Shown: in pieces, positions 50,792-53,264 of the stretch
Position numbering within the stretch: the stretch's first letter is position 1
Layout: each line of letters opens with the position of its first letter
Assembly: GCF_000427865.1 (NCBI RefSeq)
Contig: NZ_ATYV01000008.1
Span: 80,340 to 133,603, forward strand
DNA: 53,264 bases
Reading direction: 5' to 3'
DNA from: Corynebacterium sputi DSM 45148
GTDB taxonomy: Bacteria > Actinomycetota > Actinomycetes > Mycobacteriales > Mycobacteriaceae
Program-made: the position numbers and the translations under genes
Notes under the pieces: model-generated
What the model saw: the letters and a program-made list of their open reading frames with translations, nothing else
Databases searched by the model: none
Told to the model about the DNA's origin: nothing

Positions 50792-51282
50792 GGTCTAGTC
50801 ACTCTCTCCGTCGCGTAGTTCGCGGCACCGTAGCAATTGCTGGTGCCGCGGCCCTTGGCATCGTTGCCGCCGGCTGCACCGCCACGGAGGATGGCGATGA
50901 CGTCTTGGGCTATGACTGGCAGGTCTCCGCGGTCTACGACGACCCGTCGCTGCCCCATGCCCTGCCGCCCGAGGTAGTCCCTCCATCGATCGTCTTCGGG
51001 CACGTGTCCTACACCGGATCCTCCTCATGTGGTGAGTTCGGCGGCAATCTGAATTGGCTCAACGGAGACACCGCCGAATTCAGCGACCTGGAGATTCTCC
51101 GAGAGCAGGACTGCTCGTCATCGGCGGCTGAGTTCGAACGCCGACTGATGGAACAGCTCGAGGGCGAGGTGACCATCTCCGTGACCAATGGCGAACTGCG
51201 GGTCTCTGCAGTTGAGGAGGCGCCACCGGGTGAAGCACAGCCTGGGTTTGCGGCGGTGACGGTGGGGGCCGGGGCGTCGTAA
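50788..51282 (+). CDS. Small lipoprotein of the otsA operon
   Basis: 164 aa. Signal peptide RRVVRGTVAIAGAAALGIVA with lipobox AAGC, then a domain with YDWQVSAVYDDPSLPHALPP, YTGSSSCGEFGGNLNWLNG and ILREQDCSSSAAEFERRLM. The arrangement of strands with S/T-rich turns and two Cys is similar to META/HslJ-type lipoproteins. It is coupled to otsA (ATGA overlap), which links it to trehalose or mycolate envelope biology in a way I cannot specify. It is convergent with the flavin reductase gene. Confidence 0.8.
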   Translation: MRSSHSLRRVVRGTVAIAGAAALGIVAAGCTATEDGDDVLGYDWQVSAVYDDPSLPHALPPEVVPPSIVFGHVSYTGSSSCGEFGGNLNWLNGDTAEFSDLEILREQDCSSSAAEFERRLMEQLEGEVTISVTNGELRVSAVEEAPPGEAQPGFAAVTVGAGAS

Positions 51283-51293
51283 AGCGGAGCTTT

Positions 51294-51860
51294 TTACACC
51301 GAGGGGCGCTGGCGCCACGGCTCTGACGCCGGGGCGTCCACGCCAGAGGCAGTGAGCTTGGCGTACGAACCGCGGTGGTACACCAGCGGGCAGGAATCCT
51401 GCCGGTGGCCGATGTCCTTGATCGCGCCGACGACGATGTGGTGGTCGCCACCGTCGTACACCGCATCCACGGTGCAGTCGATCCAAATGGCGCATCCGCC
51501 CAGAACCGGGTTACCCAGTGGGGATGCCTCCCAATGGCCGTGCAAGAACTTTTCCTCGCCACGACGTCCGAACGCCGCGGAAACGCTCTTCTGCTCCTCT
51601 GTGAGGACATTGACCGTGAAGGTGCCGCTGGACTCAATATGCGGCCAGGTGCGGGAGGACTTCATCACCGTGAACAGCACCAACGGCGGGTTCAGGCTCA
51701 AGGATGAGAAGGACTGGCACGCGAAGCCATACGGTCCGCCCGGGCCAGAGGTGGTGACCACGGTGACGCCCGTCGCGAACTCGCTGAGCGCCCGGCGGAT
51801 CGACATTTCGTCGAGAGTCGCCAGTGCCGAGGGTGTTGCGTGTGCTTCCGAGTGCTCCAT
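51294..51860 (-). CDS. Flavin reductase-like FMN-binding protein
   Basis: 188 aa of the flavin_reduct (HpaC/HsaB) family. Core features are FATGVTVVTTSGPGGPYGFA, CQSFSSLSLNPPLVLFTVMK, FTVNVLTEEQKSVSAAFG and GDHHIVVGAIKDIGHR with the conserved GDHxxxxG motif. Such proteins reduce FMN/FAD with NAD(P)H for two-component monooxygenases. The frame is open to 52370, but ATG 51860 gives the family start and has TACAGT eight bases upstream. It is divergent from otsB with the two -10 regions almost overlapping. Confidence 0.9.
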   Translation of the reverse strand: MEHSEAHATPSALATLDEMSIRRALSEFATGVTVVTTSGPGGPYGFACQSFSSLSLNPPLVLFTVMKSSRTWPHIESSGTFTVNVLTEEQKSVSAAFGRRGEEKFLHGHWEASPLGNPVLGGCAIWIDCTVDAVYDGGDHHIVVGAIKDIGHRQDSCPLVYHRGSYAKLTASGVDAPASEPWRQRPSV

Positions 51861-51881
51861 GTAGGGCGACTGTAGTCCGTT

Positions 51882-51887
51882 TACAGT
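51882..51887 (+). promoter_or_regulatory. -10 element of leaderless otsB
   Basis: TACAGT ends seven bases before the GTG at 51895. The GTG at 51886 would overlap the hexamer, so 51895 is the better start. The divergent flavin reductase has its own TACAGT on the other strand close by. Confidence 0.5.
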
Positions 51888-51894
51888 GGGAACC

Positions 51895-52692
51895 GTGAAC
51901 ACTCCCCAGATGATCTCAGTTACAGACGCAGTGGCGAAGGTCGCGGAGGCACCGGATCTTCTCGTCGCTCTCGACTTCGACGGCACTCTCGCGGACTTCA
52001 GCGACGACCCGATGGCAGTGCACCTGCGCGAGGGCAACCCGGAGGCGATTGCCCGGCTGGCCGCGCTTAAGAACACCGCAGTGATGCTGGTGTCCGGTCG
52101 CGATCTGGAAACGCTGCGCACGCTATCGGCTCTTGGTCCGGCGGTGGGCCTGGTAGGCAGCCACGGCGCGGAGCCGGAGGGTGGACTGCAGCTGACGGAG
52201 GCGCAGCGCGAGCGTCTCGACGAGGTTGATGCAGCGATGCAGCAGATCGTTGACGCTGCCGCAGCGGAGGGCGCTTTCCTTGAGCGCAAGCCCGCCCACC
52301 GCGTGGTCCACGTCCGCCCGGTGCAGGATCCGGCCCGGCGCGCGGAGATCCTCGCCCAGGCCAGCGACAAAATTCAGGCGCTTAACGACGCCCACCACGA
52401 CGTTCCCATTCACTCCGCTGAGGGAAAAGGCATGGTTGAAGCGACAGTCATGGAAGCCACGAAGGGGTCGTACCTATCTGGTTTCCGCGGAGCTGAGGGC
52501 GAGAAGACGATCGTCTTCATCGGCGATGACGTCACTGATGAGACGGTGCTTCAGGTTCTACAGCCGCAGGATGTCGGAATCAAGGTCGGCGAAGGCGATA
52601 CTGCAGCGACCTGCCGGGTGCCGGACACCGCGACGGTCACGCAGTTCCTCGAGGCGCTAGCTGATGCACGTGAGGCAGCTCTTAGCCGCTGA
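51895..52692 (+). CDS. otsB: Trehalose-6-phosphate phosphatase
   Basis: 265 aa HAD-superfamily phosphatase that turns trehalose-6-phosphate into trehalose. Motif I LVALDFDGTLADFSDDP carries the nucleophilic Asp; ALKNTAVMLVSGRDLETLRT and GSHGAEPEGG follow; the C-terminal motif VFIGDDVTDETVLQVL binds Mg. It follows the OtsA route. A LacI-type regulator is convergent downstream, and the same otsB-LacI neighbours occur in C. glutamicum. Confidence 0.95.
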   Translation: MNTPQMISVTDAVAKVAEAPDLLVALDFDGTLADFSDDPMAVHLREGNPEAIARLAALKNTAVMLVSGRDLETLRTLSALGPAVGLVGSHGAEPEGGLQLTEAQRERLDEVDAAMQQIVDAAAAEGAFLERKPAHRVVHVRPVQDPARRAEILAQASDKIQALNDAHHDVPIHSAEGKGMVEATVMEATKGSYLSGFRGAEGEKTIVFIGDDVTDETVLQVLQPQDVGIKVGEGDTAATCRVPDTATVTQFLEALADAREAALSR

Positions 52693-52693
52693 T

Positions 52694-53264
52694 CTAGTGG
52701 TTCCTCGGAGCAGCAACTGTCCGCCCGGGGACCATCTCCGTCGGCAGGATTGTCCGACCCAGTTCTCCTGAGAACAGGGCCCGCCCGGCGGCGCGGCCCT
52801 TCTCGCGGTTCGGCTGGGCGACGGTGGTTAGCCCTGCCATACGGGCGATCTCAATGCCGTCGAATCCGGTAACTGACAGGTCCTCAGGGACGCGGATTCC
52901 GTTGTCTTCGGCGTATTTCAGGACACCCAGAGCCTGTGTGTCCGTGGTGCAGACAACCGCGGTGAGGTCGGGATTGCCGGTGAGCAATTCGCGAGCTGCC
53001 TCGTAATTGCGCTCGCGGGTATTGAGGTGGCGTCCGACAACGGGCACATCCGCCCGGTCGACCCCAGCCTCCTCTAGTGCCTCAAGCGCACCTTCAACGC
53101 GGAAGCGCTGGAGATGGTGGTGGGCATTGATGAGGTGTTGGTCGGTGACAGGGCCGTCATGAGGCTTTCGGGAGAGTCTGACATTGAGAATGCCGACCTT
53201 CCGGTGACCGGCCTCTGTCAGTGCTCGCGCAACGGGTTTAATCGCTTCGCGGTCGTCGATACCA
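52694..53264 (-). CDS. LacI/GalR-family regulator, C-terminal part
   Basis: The frame runs from the TAG near 52694 through the right edge, so only the ligand-binding/dimerisation region is visible: GHRKVGILNVRLS, EGALEALEEAGV, NPDLTAVVCTTDTQALGVLK, VPEDLSVTGFDGIEIARM, LTTVAQPNREKGRAAGRALF. These match the periplasmic-binding-like domain of LacI repressors. The N-terminal HTH lies outside the window. Its position beside otsB suggests sugar or trehalose control (inference). The stop is two bases past the otsB stop. Confidence 0.93.
   Translation of the reverse strand, partial: GIDDREAIKPVARALTEAGHRKVGILNVRLSRKPHDGPVTDQHLINAHHHLQRFRVEGALEALEEAGVDRADVPVVGRHLNTRERNYEAARELLTGNPDLTAVVCTTDTQALGVLKYAEDNGIRVPEDLSVTGFDGIEIARMAGLTTVAQPNREKGRAAGRALFSGELGRTILPTEMVPGRTVAAPRNH

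Noticed and set aside
1..53264. CRISPR arrays, insertion sequences, prophage or att sites
   Set aside because: No regularly spaced repeats, transposase or integrase motifs were found; the tRNA-Thr has no duplicated 3' end nearby.

Overview
The window is a chromosomal segment of a high-GC actinobacterium, almost certainly a Corynebacterium or a close relative. The evidence is a mycothiol synthase (MshD) gene, an LmeA-like lipoglycan-pathway protein, a GlnR-type regulator, the two-gene OtsA/OtsB trehalose route beside a LacI-type regulator, and many genes that look leaderless. Gene order from about 9.8 to 44 kb follows the block known from M. tuberculosis (mshD, glnR, lmeA, nitrobindin-like, pabC, ygfZ, DUF3073, purM, purF, sterol-carrier protein, purL, purQ, purS, ptrB, purC, purB, purD). 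No phage, insertion sequence, CRISPR array or rRNA operon is visible; there is one tRNA (Thr, anticodon TGT). No gene-free stretch exceeds 300 bases.

Layout. 0-3 kb: a cut-off J-domain-like gene, a small Gly-rich lipoprotein, a HTH-cupin regulator and a tRNA-dihydrouridine synthase. 3-9.8 kb: phosphate genes, with phoU on the + strand and pstS-pstC-pstA-pstB on the - strand. Both ends carry direct repeats of the GTTCACC (PHO box) type with 11-base periodicity. Between phoU and pstB sits a three-gene module: an active-looking ClpP, a ClpP homologue that has lost all three catalytic residues, and a ClgR/PopR-like HTH regulator facing them. 9.8-15.3 kb: mshD, glnR, lmeA-like, nitrobindin-like, pabC, ygfZ, DUF3073. 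15.3-27 kb: purM, purF, purL, purQ, purS and purC, interleaved with a sterol-carrier protein, a double-hotdog thioesterase, a peroxidase-like remnant, a deacetylase-like protein and oligopeptidase B. 27-31 kb: a thiolase / FabG4-type reductase / MaoC hydratase operon for acyl-CoA chemistry. 31-37.4 kb: accessory envelope genes (transglycosylase-like lipoprotein, acyltransferase-like membrane protein, Cu/Zn superoxide dismutase, SGNH hydrolase plus TetR with a near operator-grade palindrome, and a TipA-like MerR). 37.4-44 kb: purB, an HXXEE membrane protein, an unknown protein, TrhO, an aminotransferase and purD. 44-48.6 kb: HIT protein, two alpha/beta hydrolases, an ArsC-like protein without its catalytic Cys, a small membrane protein, a gene with an in-frame amber codon and a secreted tyrosine phosphatase. 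48.7-53.3 kb: tRNA-Thr, a histone-H1-like Lys-rich protein, otsA, a lipoprotein, a flavin reductase, otsB and a truncated LacI-family regulator.

How it works together. Eight purine-biosynthesis genes (purM, F, L, Q, S, C, B, D) supply most steps from PRPP to AMP and IMP precursors. The Pst/PhoU genes take up phosphate and appear to share one response-regulator site. The most unusual element is the ClpP/ClpR-like pair with its own regulator. The catalytic copy has a reduced N-terminus, and the dead copy keeps the canonical axial N-terminal segment, which suggests an obligate mixed protease with divided labour. A second recurrent signal is a -10 hexamer 6-8 bases before the start codon of at least ten genes, which points to widespread leaderless translation.
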